Position numbers and translations under genes: made by a program. From positions 1 through 64,000 of the forward strand of contig JAFUXL010000011.1 in NCBI GenBank assembly GCA_017470905.1: DNA of 64,000 nucleotides, read 5' to 3'. Source of the DNA: Ruminococcus sp. (GTDB lineage Bacteria > Bacillota > Clostridia > Oscillospirales > Ruminococcaceae). Every line of letters begins with the position of its first letter. The first letter of the stretch is position 1. A model generated the notes under the pieces. The model did no database searches. It was given only the letters and a program-made list of their open reading frames with translations, and was not told the DNA's origin. Positions 1-8,379 of this stretch are shown in pieces.

Positions 1-171
1 TTCAGCGGAAAACGAGTACAGCGAGGATTATACAGAACTGCTGACGGAACATTGCTCAATGCAGATGTGAACGGTGCATTGAATATCATGAAAAAAAGCA
101 GCGTTGTGGACTTAACAGTCCTATACAGTAGCGGCGAAGTGGACACGCCTGTAAGAATAAGGGTTGCCTGA
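1..171 (+). CDS. tnpB: TnpB (IS200/IS605 OrfB) C-terminal end, partial
   Basis: The window opens inside a reading frame of 56 residues ending at TGA 169-171. It contains NADVNGALNIMKK, the C-terminal signature of TnpB, whose Asp belongs to the RuvC-like nuclease active site. TnpB proteins are RNA-guided DNA nucleases carried by IS200/IS605-family elements. The transposon-type right end follows directly. Only the last part of the gene is visible, so whether the element is complete, or has a TnpA partner, cannot be told. The family call is safe; activity is unknown. Confidence 0.85.
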   Translation, partial: FSGKRVQRGLYRTADGTLLNADVNGALNIMKKSSVVDLTVLYSSGEVDTPVRIRVA

Positions 172-241
172 TTTTCAGGTGGAAACTTAAATACCAATCT
201 TCTTACGAAGCCCCAGCCTCTTTAGGCGGGGGAGAGTTCAC
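172..241 (+). ncRNA. IS605-type right end / omega-RNA scaffold 3' part
   Basis: Just after the tnpB stop there are short hairpins (CCTGATTTTCAGG around 167-179, then CCCC-GCCT/AGGC-GGGG at 211-231) followed by GAGAGTTCAC ending at 241. This is the usual layout of an IS605-family right end, which also encodes the scaffold of the guide RNA used by TnpB. If the end is at 241, the guide would be read from the flank starting at 242. The boundary is inferred by resemblance to known elements, not measured. Confidence 0.5.
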
Positions 242-286
242 GATAAAATAAAAGAGTAATGATGCCGATTTCAAGGGGGTGAAATT

Positions 287-1396
287 ATGGAAAGAATGTC
301 GCTGAACGTCCTTTTGTCGCTGATAATGCAGACGAAAATCAAGGGGAGAGGGCATGTTTCAAACGAGAAAATCTATGTGAAATTTATTTCTGCAATTGCC
401 GACGGAGATGAAAAGGATTTGCTGAAAAAATTCAACAACGAGATTGTTCCGAAAGAGGCTTACAGAAAATTCGGCAGATTTTTAAGCCGGTTTTTAAAGG
501 ACGGCAAGGGTTATCCTTACGATTTGACAGAGTTTACAGAATTTGAAGGCTGTATCGGCGACAGCGTGAAATATGCCGAATATCTGCGGAAAATCGGGAC
601 TTTATGCAATGAGATTTTGGATGAAAATAAGATAAATCCGCTTGTGTATACCCTTCTTGAAATTATCCGTCAGGACAGCAATATCAGAGTTATTCTCTAT
701 AATTCCGAATTTGTCGAAAAAGAAAATCTGCTCGGCAGTTATGCGCACCCGAAAAGAATATGCATTGAGGCATTGCTGTTGGGACTGCTGTATCATGTTC
801 ACAAAAATCCTGCGCTGTCTCAAAATATTAAACTGTTTGAAGTACCCGACAAACGGACTTTTCATGTCGTTCATTTCAGCGGATATAATTCCTTAAATCC
901 TGAATTGCCGATAAATCTGACGGATAATATTCATGAAAATTCAAAACATCAGAGGTCTGCGGAATTGAAATACAGGTTGGACTTTAGGCATAACAACGAG
1001 ATTATTTCCGAACTCCCCGAAAATAGAAATATATTTCTGTACTGCACGGGCGGAGCAGGAAAAACAACGGTTTTGCTTAATCAAATCATGAATGAACATA
1101 CAGTTAATTTTTATTTTCCGCTTTATCAGTATAAGCCTGAAATTCGGGAAAATCTGCATATTGAAAGCTGTCGGATTTTATTGCAGATACTGCTGAAATA
1201 TCACTATCAGTACGAATATCAGACCTATGAAATTTATACCGCAAACGAGGGCGAAGAAACAATTTTGCAGCAGCTTACGGAGCTTGAGAATATGTTCAAA
1301 ATCCTGCCGGTAAGCCGTCCGAAATACAGACTGCTGCTTGACGGGTTTAATGAAATTCCGCTTGATTTACAGAGGGATTTTCTTTGTGAACTTTAA
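287..1396 (+). CDS. NACHT NTPase, N-terminal fragment (369 aa)
   Basis: This is the part of the interrupted NACHT gene before the TAA at 1394-1396. It carries the unrecognised helical N-terminal domain (about 1-240), the P-loop CTGGAGKTT near residue 257 and LLLDGFNEI near residue 350. It ends within the NTPase domain just after Walker B, so on its own it lacks the sensor, winged-helix and C-terminal parts and is unlikely to be a functional switch. The start has a good ribosome site six bases upstream. Confidence 0.7.
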   Translation: MERMSLNVLLSLIMQTKIKGRGHVSNEKIYVKFISAIADGDEKDLLKKFNNEIVPKEAYRKFGRFLSRFLKDGKGYPYDLTEFTEFEGCIGDSVKYAEYLRKIGTLCNEILDENKINPLVYTLLEIIRQDSNIRVILYNSEFVEKENLLGSYAHPKRICIEALLLGLLYHVHKNPALSQNIKLFEVPDKRTFHVVHFSGYNSLNPELPINLTDNIHENSKHQRSAELKYRLDFRHNNEIISELPENRNIFLYCTGGAGKTTVLLNQIMNEHTVNFYFPLYQYKPEIRENLHIESCRILLQILLKYHYQYEYQTYEIYTANEGEETILQQLTELENMFKILPVSRPKYRLLLDGFNEIPLDLQRDFLCEL

Positions 1397-1546
1397 TGGA
1401 TTTGCAGGAAATGGCGAAATGTCGGAATTATAATTACGGGGCGGACTGTTCCCAAATATGAGATATTTGACAGCTTTGAACAGGTTGAATTATGCGGCGT
1501 TTCGGACAGTGAATTACAGTCGGTATTATCAGGCTTCAGCACTGTA

Positions 1547-2482
1547 TTGCCCGACAAAAATCTTTCCGAAATACTGAAACTTCCTATCTTCTTGAATATG
1601 TACACGGAAACCGGCAGCGAATTTAAAACAAGGGGAGAGCTGATTGACGGATATATCATGTATAAATCCGAATTTTTGAGTGATACTGAGAAATTTCTGA
1701 TATGGTACGTTATTCCGTTTGCTGCAAAAAAGATGTTCAGAATATGGTTCAGAATAAACGTAAGCCGTGCGGAAATTATGGAAGCTGCGGATTGTGCAAT
1801 TAATTATTATCTTATGAATAATAATGTATTTCAGAACTATATTGCTCCAAAAAATCTTGATAAAAATACCCTGCGTGAAAGCAGGGCGAAAACGGATTGG
1901 GTCAGAATTATGCTGAATACAGGATTTGTTGAGGAGAATATTTCAAATCCGAGATTTCTGCATTTTACACACCAGTATTATCAGGAATATTTTGCGGCAA
2001 GGCACATAATAAACCTTATAGAATCGGCAAAAACCGTATATGACCCATTGAGCGGAGGGTTGCCTGCGAACGTGGCCGAATCAGGACTTTTTGACCAATG
2101 GTACGGCGGTTTCGGCTGTGCAGAGAGTGATGAAGTTTATAAATTTATCGGTGAGATATGCGGTGAAGGTGAGTGGACTATACTTGACAGTCTGCTTGAA
2201 ATGTCAAGGGATTTTAACGGATATTTCACCGCCGAAAATGTCATAAGAACGATGAAAATTTCACGCAATGATAAAATTTATAATCTTGATTTCAGCAAGC
2301 TTAAACTTCCTTTTTTTATGTGCAGTGATGCAGATTTTATTGACTGCGATTTCAGAGGGTGCATAGTGCCGTTTTGGAGAAGTCTTGATAACATAAGTTT
2401 TAAAAACTGCGATTTTTCGGGAGCAGTTTTTTTGCTTGAAGAAGGCAAAAAACTGCTTGCAGATTTGGGAGCTGAAATATAA
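1547..2482 (+). CDS. NACHT NTPase, C-terminal fragment (up to 311 aa)
   Basis: This continues the same frame after the stop. The frame is open from 1397, but the first usable start codon is TTG at 1547 and no ribosome site precedes it, so independent translation looks weak. It includes the helical region after the NTPase core, with HFTHQYYQEYFAARH, a motif common in the arm region of NACHT proteins, and two pentapeptide-like units near the C-terminus. No other frameshift or stop is seen in 1,086 bases, so the break is recent, tolerated or an assembly error. Confidence 0.5.
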   Translation: MPDKNLSEILKLPIFLNMYTETGSEFKTRGELIDGYIMYKSEFLSDTEKFLIWYVIPFAAKKMFRIWFRINVSRAEIMEAADCAINYYLMNNNVFQNYIAPKNLDKNTLRESRAKTDWVRIMLNTGFVEENISNPRFLHFTHQYYQEYFAARHIINLIESAKTVYDPLSGGLPANVAESGLFDQWYGGFGCAESDEVYKFIGEICGEGEWTILDSLLEMSRDFNGYFTAENVIRTMKISRNDKIYNLDFSKLKLPFFMCSDADFIDCDFRGCIVPFWRSLDNISFKNCDFSGAVFLLEEGKKLLADLGAEI

Positions 2483-2511
2483 AAAGGGGGCAGTCTGCCC
2501 TTCCTGAGAGA

Positions 2512-2766
2512 TTAAAGATTTAAGTATTTTCTTCCTTCTTCGCCATAGTCAAAGTCTTCGTCAATTCCAAGGTATTCATTGAGTTTTTTCATTGCCTTGT
2601 AAAATTCTTCCGTTGACATCTCTTCATCGAACATCTCCATTGTTTTCCAGAGAAATTCGTGGTTTTCCTCATCGCCGAGCATTTCGTCCGACTCGTTATC
2701 GGAATAGCCGAAATTTTCTGTGAGCTGTTCCTTGTAGAAGTCATTGTCTTTTTTTCTGTTATACAT
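2512..2766 (-). CDS. Small acidic hypothetical protein (84 aa)
   Basis: Not recognised. It has 84 residues, is rich in Glu and Asp, and lacks a signal peptide or membrane segment. The start was placed at ATG 2766 because GGAGGT lies six bases upstream; an in-frame ATG at 2772 abuts that site and is too close. It is convergent with the NACHT gene, with a 29-base gap holding a short GGGCA/TGCCC inverted repeat. The coding call rests on the good ribosome site and composition. Confidence 0.6.
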   Translation of the reverse strand: MYNRKKDNDFYKEQLTENFGYSDNESDEMLGDEENHEFLWKTMEMFDEEMSTEEFYKAMKKLNEYLGIDEDFDYGEEGRKYLNL

Positions 2767-2947
2767 ATTCATACCTCCGTTTTTGCCTTTAAGCCTGATA
2801 TTATTATAGCACATAAAATTAAATAAAATCATATAAAAAATCCTGCGAATTTATTGATTTGTGAACACGCTGCAGCAAGAGAATATAAAGATGCAGCTAT
2901 TGAGGCATGATTTAAAAAAAGTGTGAGATATTGTTCATATCATCGCT

Positions 2948-2969
2948 TTTTTGTAAGATTTTACAAAAA
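2948..2969. promoter_or_regulatory. Palindrome upstream of spoVT
   Basis: A 9-bp perfect inverted repeat (TTTTTGTAA-GATT-TTACAAAAA) lies about 75 bases before the spoVT start. It could be an operator, perhaps for SpoVT itself since AbrB-type proteins bind AT-rich symmetric DNA, or a terminator-like hairpin. No convincing sigma-G promoter was found by eye. Confidence 0.3.
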
Positions 2970-3041
2970 TAAAAAGAATAATTTTAACCCTTATGCAAAT
3001 AATAGCTTCACAAAACAAATTTTATTTGTGGAGGATAAATT

Positions 3042-3578
3042 ATGAAAGCAACCGGAATTGTCAGGAGAATTGACGACCTCGGCAGAGTCGTTATTCCCAA
3101 GGAAATAAGACGCACTATGCGTATACGTGAGGGCGACCCTCTTGAAATATATACTAACAGCGAGGGCGAAGTGATATTCAAAAAATATTCCGCAATAAGC
3201 GAAATGAGTGAAAACGCTTCGTATGTGGCTGACATAATGCATAAGATAGCAGGCTGCGGCGTGGCGATATTTGATAAAGACCATGTTGTCGCAGCGGCAG
3301 GTGTTCCAAAAAAGGAAATATCCGAGCGCAGAGCCTCTGCGGAGCTTGAAGAACTCATGGACAGCAGAGGACAGTACTTCATGAAGAACGGCAGCAGGAA
3401 ATTTTTCCCTGCTGAGGGTGTGGAATATTTCGCCATATGCGCCATCCCGATACTTGCAAACGGAGATGTTTCGGGTGCGGTGGTATTTCTCGGCGGCGAA
3501 AGACATTCCGAGCCGAACGAACTGCAAAAAAGTCTTGTGAATGCGGCTGCGCAGTTTCTCGCCAAAAAAATTGAATAA
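3042..3578 (+). CDS. spoVT: Stage V sporulation protein T (AbrB-GAF regulator)
   Basis: SpoVT is a DNA-binding regulator active in the developing forespore. The 178-residue length equals that of the Bacillus subtilis protein. Residues 1-50 are an AbrB-type swapped-hairpin domain (MKATGIVRRIDDLGRVVIPKEIRR pattern with LGRVVIPKE). Residues 55-178 form the GAF-like sensor domain, ending GAVVFLGG and a C-terminal helix. The start has GGAGGA seven bases upstream. It stands alone between the small acidic gene and a hairpin at 3588-3615. Its presence says that the organism is a spore former or descends from one. Confidence 0.93.
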   Translation: MKATGIVRRIDDLGRVVIPKEIRRTMRIREGDPLEIYTNSEGEVIFKKYSAISEMSENASYVADIMHKIAGCGVAIFDKDHVVAAAGVPKKEISERRASAELEELMDSRGQYFMKNGSRKFFPAEGVEYFAICAIPILANGDVSGAVVFLGGERHSEPNELQKSLVNAAAQFLAKKIE

Positions 3579-3587
3579 ACCGAACAA

Positions 3588-3615
3588 GGGCGGCAAGTCG
3601 TGTGACCTGCCGCCC
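3588..3615 (+). terminator. Hairpin after spoVT
   Basis: GGGCGGCAaGTC-gtgt-GACcTGCCGCCC forms a strong stem ten bases after the spoVT stop, between convergent genes. There is no clear T-run after it on either strand, so it may act bidirectionally but weakly. Confidence 0.55.
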
Positions 3616-3656
3616 CTGTCCTTGGTGGTTTATATGAAAATTGAGGATTTCATTAA

Positions 3657-5894
3657 TTAAGAGAAGTCGGGCATTTCGCCGTCAAAGCCGCCCTCGGGCA
3701 TATCGGGCATTTCGCCGTTAAAGGCGCCGTTCGGTTTTTCGGGTCTTTCGCCATTGAAATTTCCGCCGAAGTTTCCGAAATCTCCGCCCATTCTTCCGCC
3801 GCCGTGACCGCCCATTCCGCCGCCGCCAGTCATGCCCTGTGAGCCGATGGTCGATATAACGGAGCTTGCGGTGAATGATGAAGTTTCCGTGCCATCATTG
3901 TTATATCCGCCGTTTACATAAAGACCGTATTTATTCTCGGCAGACGAAGAACCGCCTGTATAGAAAATATATGAAGCACCTGTCTGTATGTCGGGGGAGC
4001 TTATGACGATATTCTGGAATGTCTTTGACGGGGCGAAGCTCAATATCTCTTTGCCGCTTTCATCGAGGAGAGTGACGAGAGTGCCGCCGTCATATGAGGT
4101 ATCAAATGTGCAGGAAACGCTGTTCTGTGAAGAACCTTCGGACGGACGTTCAGCCATTCCCGAACTTCCTGCGGCTATGAGCAGACCGCCTGTGACGATT
4201 ATTTCGTTATTGCTGTCGAGCGCACCGTTGCCCGAATTTGTGGGACCATTTACTATAACAGTGCCGCCGCTTATGGTTATATCTCCGTTTGAGTCAAGAC
4301 CGTCTCCGCCTGCATCGACATATACCGTGCCGCCGCTTATATTGAGCGAAACACCGCTTACATATGTTCCCATGCCGCCCTGCGAGGTGACACCGTCGCT
4401 TGCGTTGAAACCGTCATCGGAGGAGATTAATTCCGTTGTGCCGCCTGAGATATTTATAACAGCGGCTTCTATTCCCTCATAGGAATTGGTTATATTCACG
4501 CTGCCGCCTGTGATATTTATTTCGCTGTCGGCATGGATACCGTCATCTCCTGCATCGAGAGAGAGGTTTCCGCCTGTGATATTTACAGTATTATCTGAAT
4601 GCAGGGTATCGTCCGAGGAATTTATGCTGAACACACCATCCTCGATACTTATTTCGGAACCTGCCTTTATACCCTTTGTGCTTGAAGAAGTATCAGATGA
4701 ACTGTCGGTATTGTTTGCGGTCTGAACGAAAGCGAGGTCTGTATATCCGTAATTGACTGTTCCCTCGGAGAAATTTCCGAAGCCGCCGAAGCCGCCGCCG
4801 AAATCTTCATTTCCGCCGAAGTGTCCGAAATCTCCGCCCATTCTTCCGCCGCCGCCGAAATCGTCTGTATGTGTTTTTGAGACATTTGAGCTTCCGCCGC
4901 CTGCGGTTATATCGAAGTTTCCGCCTGCCGAGGTGAATACAGTTTCAGCCTGTATGCCGTCCTGCTGGGCATCAATTGTTATATTTCCGTTTTCGACATA
5001 TACAAAGCCGAGCGAGGTATCCTCGGTATTGGTGGACTTGATACCGTCCTGACCTGATTTTATATTTATATTTCCGTCAGCGACAGCGACATAGTCCTTG
5101 CCCTTTATGCCGTCACCTGCGGAATTTATATTTATTGTGCCGCCTGTGATTACTATATCGTCCTTGCTCCTGATACCGTCATTGTAGTTTGCGTTTACGT
5201 TGAGAGTACCTGTGCCGTTTATTGTTATGCTGTCCTTGCTGAAAATGCAGGCATCGGGTTCGTCCTCCGCGGTGTCGGAATAGGTATAATTATCCGGGTC
5301 TGTGAGAGTATTCGTGCTGTTATCCGCAAGGGTTATGAATATCTTATCCGATGAAACGGCATATATCGGCGAGGAATAGGAACAGCTTATATCCGCATTG
5401 TCGAGGACGAGCTGAACCTTGGCTTTATCCGCATTTATTATAATCTGACCGTCAGTGAGCTTGCCCGTGATATAATAAACGCCCTCGGAATTTATGGTTA
5501 TTACCGAGCCGTTTACTGCTGCGCCTGTGCCGTTTATGTCGGCGGTGGTATCTTTGAGTGTTATTTCTGCGGTAATCTGTTCATAGTCGGGGTTCAAATC
5601 CCTTGCGGAGAACAAATCGCTTATTGCAGTTTTCCTGACAGTGCTTGCAATGGTTTCAGCCTTGATTGCAGATGTGGTTGTATCATTGGTTTCCGCAGAA
5701 GAAGCCGATGAAGTCTCTTCCTGATTGTCTGTTTGTGTCTGGATTGTATCATTATTTATCTCTTCGGCAGATGACAGTTCGGAAACGACTGATGAATTAT
5801 TGTTATTGTTTCCGCAGCCTGTGGCAAGAGCCGAGAAAGTCATAGCTGCTGTAAGGAACGCAAAAGTTTTCTTCATGATATTGATATTTTTCAT
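3657..5894 (-). CDS. Beta-helix carbohydrate-binding lipoprotein (Cthe_2159-like)
   Basis: A secreted lipoprotein of 745 residues. The signal peptide ends in the lipobox LATGC (Cys27) and is followed by a Ser/Thr/Asn-rich linker to about 110. From about 130 to 650 it consists of repeats of the type ITGGTxNIxxxxDGI, a right-handed beta-helix pattern seen in the Cthe_2159 family, whose founding member in Clostridium thermocellum binds cellulose and acidic sugars. There is a Gly-rich insert near 350-390 and a Gly/Pro-rich tail with FNGExP-type repeats. ATG 5894 was chosen over longer frames because AGGGTG lies close upstream and the signal peptide starts there. It lies downstream of a two-component system on the same strand, which may control it. 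Confidence 0.75.
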   Translation of the reverse strand: MKNINIMKKTFAFLTAAMTFSALATGCGNNNNNSSVVSELSSAEEINNDTIQTQTDNQEETSSASSAETNDTTTSAIKAETIASTVRKTAISDLFSARDLNPDYEQITAEITLKDTTADINGTGAAVNGSVITINSEGVYYITGKLTDGQIIINADKAKVQLVLDNADISCSYSSPIYAVSSDKIFITLADNSTNTLTDPDNYTYSDTAEDEPDACIFSKDSITINGTGTLNVNANYNDGIRSKDDIVITGGTININSAGDGIKGKDYVAVADGNINIKSGQDGIKSTNTEDTSLGFVYVENGNITIDAQQDGIQAETVFTSAGGNFDITAGGGSSNVSKTHTDDFGGGGRMGGDFGHFGGNEDFGGGFGGFGNFSEGTVNYGYTDLAFVQTANNTDSSSDTSSSTKGIKAGSEISIEDGVFSINSSDDTLHSDNTVNITGGNLSLDAGDDGIHADSEINITGGSVNITNSYEGIEAAVINISGGTTELISSDDGFNASDGVTSQGGMGTYVSGVSLNISGGTVYVDAGGDGLDSNGDITISGGTVIVNGPTNSGNGALDSNNEIIVTGGLLIAAGSSGMAERPSEGSSQNSVSCTFDTSYDGGTLVTLLDESGKEILSFAPSKTFQNIVISSPDIQTGASYIFYTGGSSSAENKYGLYVNGGYNNDGTETSSFTASSVISTIGSQGMTGGGGMGGHGGGRMGGDFGNFGGNFNGERPEKPNGAFNGEMPDMPEGGFDGEMPDFS

Positions 5895-5953
5895 AAAATC
5901 ACCCTTTCTGTTCCAATTCCCGGTTTTATATTTTTCTGACGAACAATTCTGTA

Positions 5954-5978
5954 TCTCCCCTGCCGTAGGCAGGGGAGA
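5954..5978. repeat. Palindromic repeat core (11-bp arms)
   Basis: TCTCCCCTGCC-gta-GGCAGGGGAGA is a perfect inverted repeat about 60 bases before the lipoprotein start. Related cores recur in the window (6103, 9112, 18010, 24138, 28764, 49026), so it is taken as a member of the palindromic repeat family rather than a gene-specific site. Confidence 0.6.
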
Positions 5979-6165
5979 CAAGGCTTTCTGTTTGTTCATA
6001 TATCTTTATCTCTATGATGTTATTATAGACCCGTGTTATGTAAAATTCATGCAGGATTTGTGAAATAAATCTGAAAAATATATGATTAAATTCAAAATCT
6101 CTCCTGCCGCAGGCGGTGGGAAACAGTGTTTTTTATGATACTTTGTATGAATTATGCATTATGTA

Positions 6166-8049
6166 TTATGACTGCATTGTGACGATAAAGCATATGCTCC
6201 TGCCCTCTTCGTTGTCAATATGTATCTTGAATTTATGCTTGTCGATTATGGATTTGGCTATGGCGAGACCAAGACCGTAGCTTCCTGCGGCACGGTTTCG
6301 GGACTCGTCACTTCTGTAGAAACGTTCAAAAATCTTGTCCTTTTCTTCTTCCTTAACGCCCGAACCTGTATTATATACGGAAAATAAAATTTTCCTGTCC
6401 TTGTCCTTTGTTAGCGATACCCTTACCGTTCCGCCGTCCTTTGAATATTTAAGGGCATTGTCGATGAAGATAGCCGCCATTTGCTTGATATGCTGTTCGC
6501 TTGCCGTGATGTGTATGCCCTCTTCGATATTCAGCACGAAATTTTTATTCGTTTCAAATGCCTGACATTCAAACGGGAGAGCCGTATTTTCAACCGCCTT
6601 GCTCAAATCAAATTCGGTGAGGATAAAGCTGGAGGTATTGTTTTCGAGCCTTGTGAGGTTGAGCAGTTCGTTCACGAGGACGTTCATTCTGTCGGCTTGG
6701 TCCTGAATATAATTCAGCCATTTGTTGTCGCCTATTTCGCCCGAAAGGACATCGGCATTTGTCGAGATAACCGTCAGGGGAGTTTTAAGCTCGTGGCTTG
6801 CGTCTGATATAAACTGCTTCTGCTTGTCGAAAGCATCTTTAATCGGCTTTACTATAAGACCACTCAGAAAATACGATGCGGCGGACAAAAGAACAATGCT
6901 TATTATTCCTATCAGGACGGTGGTTCTTTTCAGCTTTCCAAGCATATCCATTTCGGAGGTCTTGTCCGTGAATACAAATATAGTGCCGTTGCTTTTTTCT
7001 GCGGAGAGAAACTGATAATTATTCAGCATACCGCCTGTTATGCCCTTTTCGGATATTGCATCTATGTATTTCTGTGCATTTTCCTGCGATAAATCGTCAT
7101 TGTTGTGAATATCGAGATATTTTCCGTTCTTGTCGGACATTATAATAAAGAAGTCTATCGTATCGAGTGATTTGGGAACAGGTTCTCTGTTGAATTTTTT
7201 AAAATCATATTCGGGCGGCTGATTGTTCTGAAAGTCCTGAAACGGAGCGGTCTGTATTTCCGCTGTGGAAGTATCCGCAAGGAGATAAGCTCCGTTCGGG
7301 ATATAGGCGCAGTATGCGCTCATGAAAACATATCCCCATTTTCCGCCGTGGTTGTCACGTTCGCCGTTATCCCAGCGGTTGCCCCAGTCATCGGGGCGGT
7401 CATTTGGTCTGTCAGGGTCAAAGGGATTGAAATCATCATCGGGGAAAGGCGGTTTATCGTCATCATCGTCATCATCGTCCTCGTCATCATTATCGTCCTC
7501 GTCGTCGTCATCATCATCGTCATCTTTTTTATTATCATTATTTTCTGACGGCGTGAAGGCTGCCGGGGGCTGTTCCTGCGGAGGCTCTTCATTATTCTCT
7601 TCGGGAGGCGGAGGCGGTTCGTCCTCGGAATTATCCTGTTCTTCCTGTTCGGGTTCGGTAATTTCCTCGTCTGTTTCGGCAGTTTGCTCCGTGGTTTCCG
7701 TTATCGGTTCGGTTTCGGCGGAGGTCTGGGCAGTGGTTGTTGAAGTATCTGTTGTAATTTCAGTAGCGGCGGCGGTGGTAACGGGAACGGGTTCGCCGCT
7801 CGGTTTTTCGGGCGGAGGAGAATTATTGTCGAATTTATCGTTCATGCGGTCTAAATCCCTTTTGAATGTAAAGGTAGATGTATTTTCATCGTATTCGACA
7901 CCTTCGGCGATTTTTTCGAGGACGTTTTTTGACTGACGTTCCATGAGGGAGTTCATTATTAAATTTATCGAGCCGAGAACAGCTATAAATATGGCAAGCA
8001 GTATGCTTACGATTATGCTGAAAAATTTAAGCTGTACTTTCTTAAACAA
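6166..8049 (-). CDS. Sensor histidine kinase with poly-Asp extracytoplasmic domain
   Basis: A 627-residue membrane histidine kinase. TM1 is about 8-32, an extracytoplasmic region spans 33-375, and TM2 is about 377-397. The dimerisation/phosphoacceptor box DASHELKTPL has His419, followed by N, G1 and G2 boxes of the ATPase domain (IDNALKYS, GSGVKEEE, GSYGLGLAIA). The outer domain is unusual: a Thr/Glu/Pro-rich stretch, then an almost pure acidic run at 176-198, then Asp/Pro/Asn/Trp-rich sequence, and only about 110 residues that look like a folded sensor. Start is TTG 8049 with GAGGTGA just upstream. The response regulator lies 330 bases upstream. The ligand is unknown; a divalent cation is a plausible inference. 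Confidence 0.85.
   Translation of the reverse strand: MFKKVQLKFFSIIVSILLAIFIAVLGSINLIMNSLMERQSKNVLEKIAEGVEYDENTSTFTFKRDLDRMNDKFDNNSPPPEKPSGEPVPVTTAAATEITTDTSTTTAQTSAETEPITETTEQTAETDEEITEPEQEEQDNSEDEPPPPPEENNEEPPQEQPPAAFTPSENNDNKKDDDDDDDDEDDNDDEDDDDDDDDKPPFPDDDFNPFDPDRPNDRPDDWGNRWDNGERDNHGGKWGYVFMSAYCAYIPNGAYLLADTSTAEIQTAPFQDFQNNQPPEYDFKKFNREPVPKSLDTIDFFIIMSDKNGKYLDIHNNDDLSQENAQKYIDAISEKGITGGMLNNYQFLSAEKSNGTIFVFTDKTSEMDMLGKLKRTTVLIGIISIVLLSAASYFLSGLIVKPIKDAFDKQKQFISDASHELKTPLTVISTNADVLSGEIGDNKWLNYIQDQADRMNVLVNELLNLTRLENNTSSFILTEFDLSKAVENTALPFECQAFETNKNFVLNIEEGIHITASEQHIKQMAAIFIDNALKYSKDGGTVRVSLTKDKDRKILFSVYNTGSGVKEEEKDKIFERFYRSDESRNRAAGSYGLGLAIAKSIIDKHKFKIHIDNEEGRSICFIVTMQS
7456..7524 (-). repeat. 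GAY trinucleotide tract coding for poly-Asp
   Basis: Twenty-three codons of the kinase gene are almost only GAT/GAC (with two GAG/GAA and one AAT). The tract is prone to slippage in steps of three, which would change the length of the acidic run without breaking the frame. The antisense reads as poly-Ser or poly-Ile, explaining spurious opposite frames. Confidence 0.8.
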
Positions 8050-8150
8050 AATATCACCTCTTATTTAATTCATAATTCATAATGCAGAATGCATAATTAT
8101 ATTTTCTTTGTGTTTCCGATTACAGCGAGGGATTTCTTTTTATATAAAAT

Positions 8151-8287
8151 CATGCACAAAATTTTTATATTTTTCTTTGTTCCCTCCGTCCCTAAAGGGA
8201 TTTCCGTTGGTCACCTACGGCGGAGGGAACATTGTTTTTTATTATGCTTTTTGTATATTATCACGAAAAATTTTAAATTTGCTCAAT
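8151..8287. repeat. MITE-like palindromic element, variant with insert
   Basis: This fills most of the 330-base gap between regulator and kinase genes. One end reads TGCACAAAATTTTT and the other AAATTTGCTCA. The core is GTTCCCTCCG...CGGAGGGAAC, split by a short insert with GTCCCTAAAGGGATTTCC. The element is bordered by tandem copies of ATTATGAATTATGCATT-type sequence (8069-8100, 8346-8378). No coding content is seen. Confidence 0.65.
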
Positions 8288-8379
8288 CATAGTTAATGCA
8301 GAGTTATATTGCCCTTTGCCAATCGGATTTTCCGGAAGAAAAAGCAATTATGAATTATGAATTATGCATTATGAATTGT

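Larger units (their letters stand above)
287..2482 (+). pseudogene. NACHT-family NTPase with pentapeptide-like tail, interrupted by an in-frame stop
   Basis: One reading frame of about 732 codons runs from ATG 287 (GGGGGT site at 275-280) to TAA 2482 and is broken only by TAA at 1394-1396. The N-terminal 240 residues are helical and unrecognised. Then come a Walker A loop (TGGAGKTT) and a Walker B/NACHT motif (LLLDGFNE). After the stop the frame continues with KWRNVGIIITGR, the expected sensor strand, then a helical region and a C-terminal DFIDCDFRGC...CDFSGAVF stretch like pentapeptide repeats. NACHT proteins are STAND-type signalling ATPases; several bacterial ones defend against phage. Whether this one is dead, made as two parts or read through cannot be decided here. 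Confidence 0.7.

Noticed and set aside
2487..2500. Terminator between the NACHT gene and the acidic gene
   Set aside because: GGGCA-gtc-TGCCC is only five pairs with no T-run on either strand; too weak to annotate.
2853..2910. Short frame reading LICEHAAAREYKDAAIEA before spoVT
   Set aside because: It looks like a worn remnant of a gene end, but it has no start or ribosome site and is too short to assign; not annotated.
5596..5609. GGGTTCAAATCCC resembling a tRNA T-arm
   Set aside because: It lies within the lipoprotein coding frame and no acceptor stem or anticodon arm can be built around it.
7322..7936. Long antisense frame rich in Ser opposite the sensor kinase
   Set aside because: It is the complement of the GAY tract and Pro/Thr codons of the kinase; poly-Ser composition without a ribosome site marks it as a shadow.
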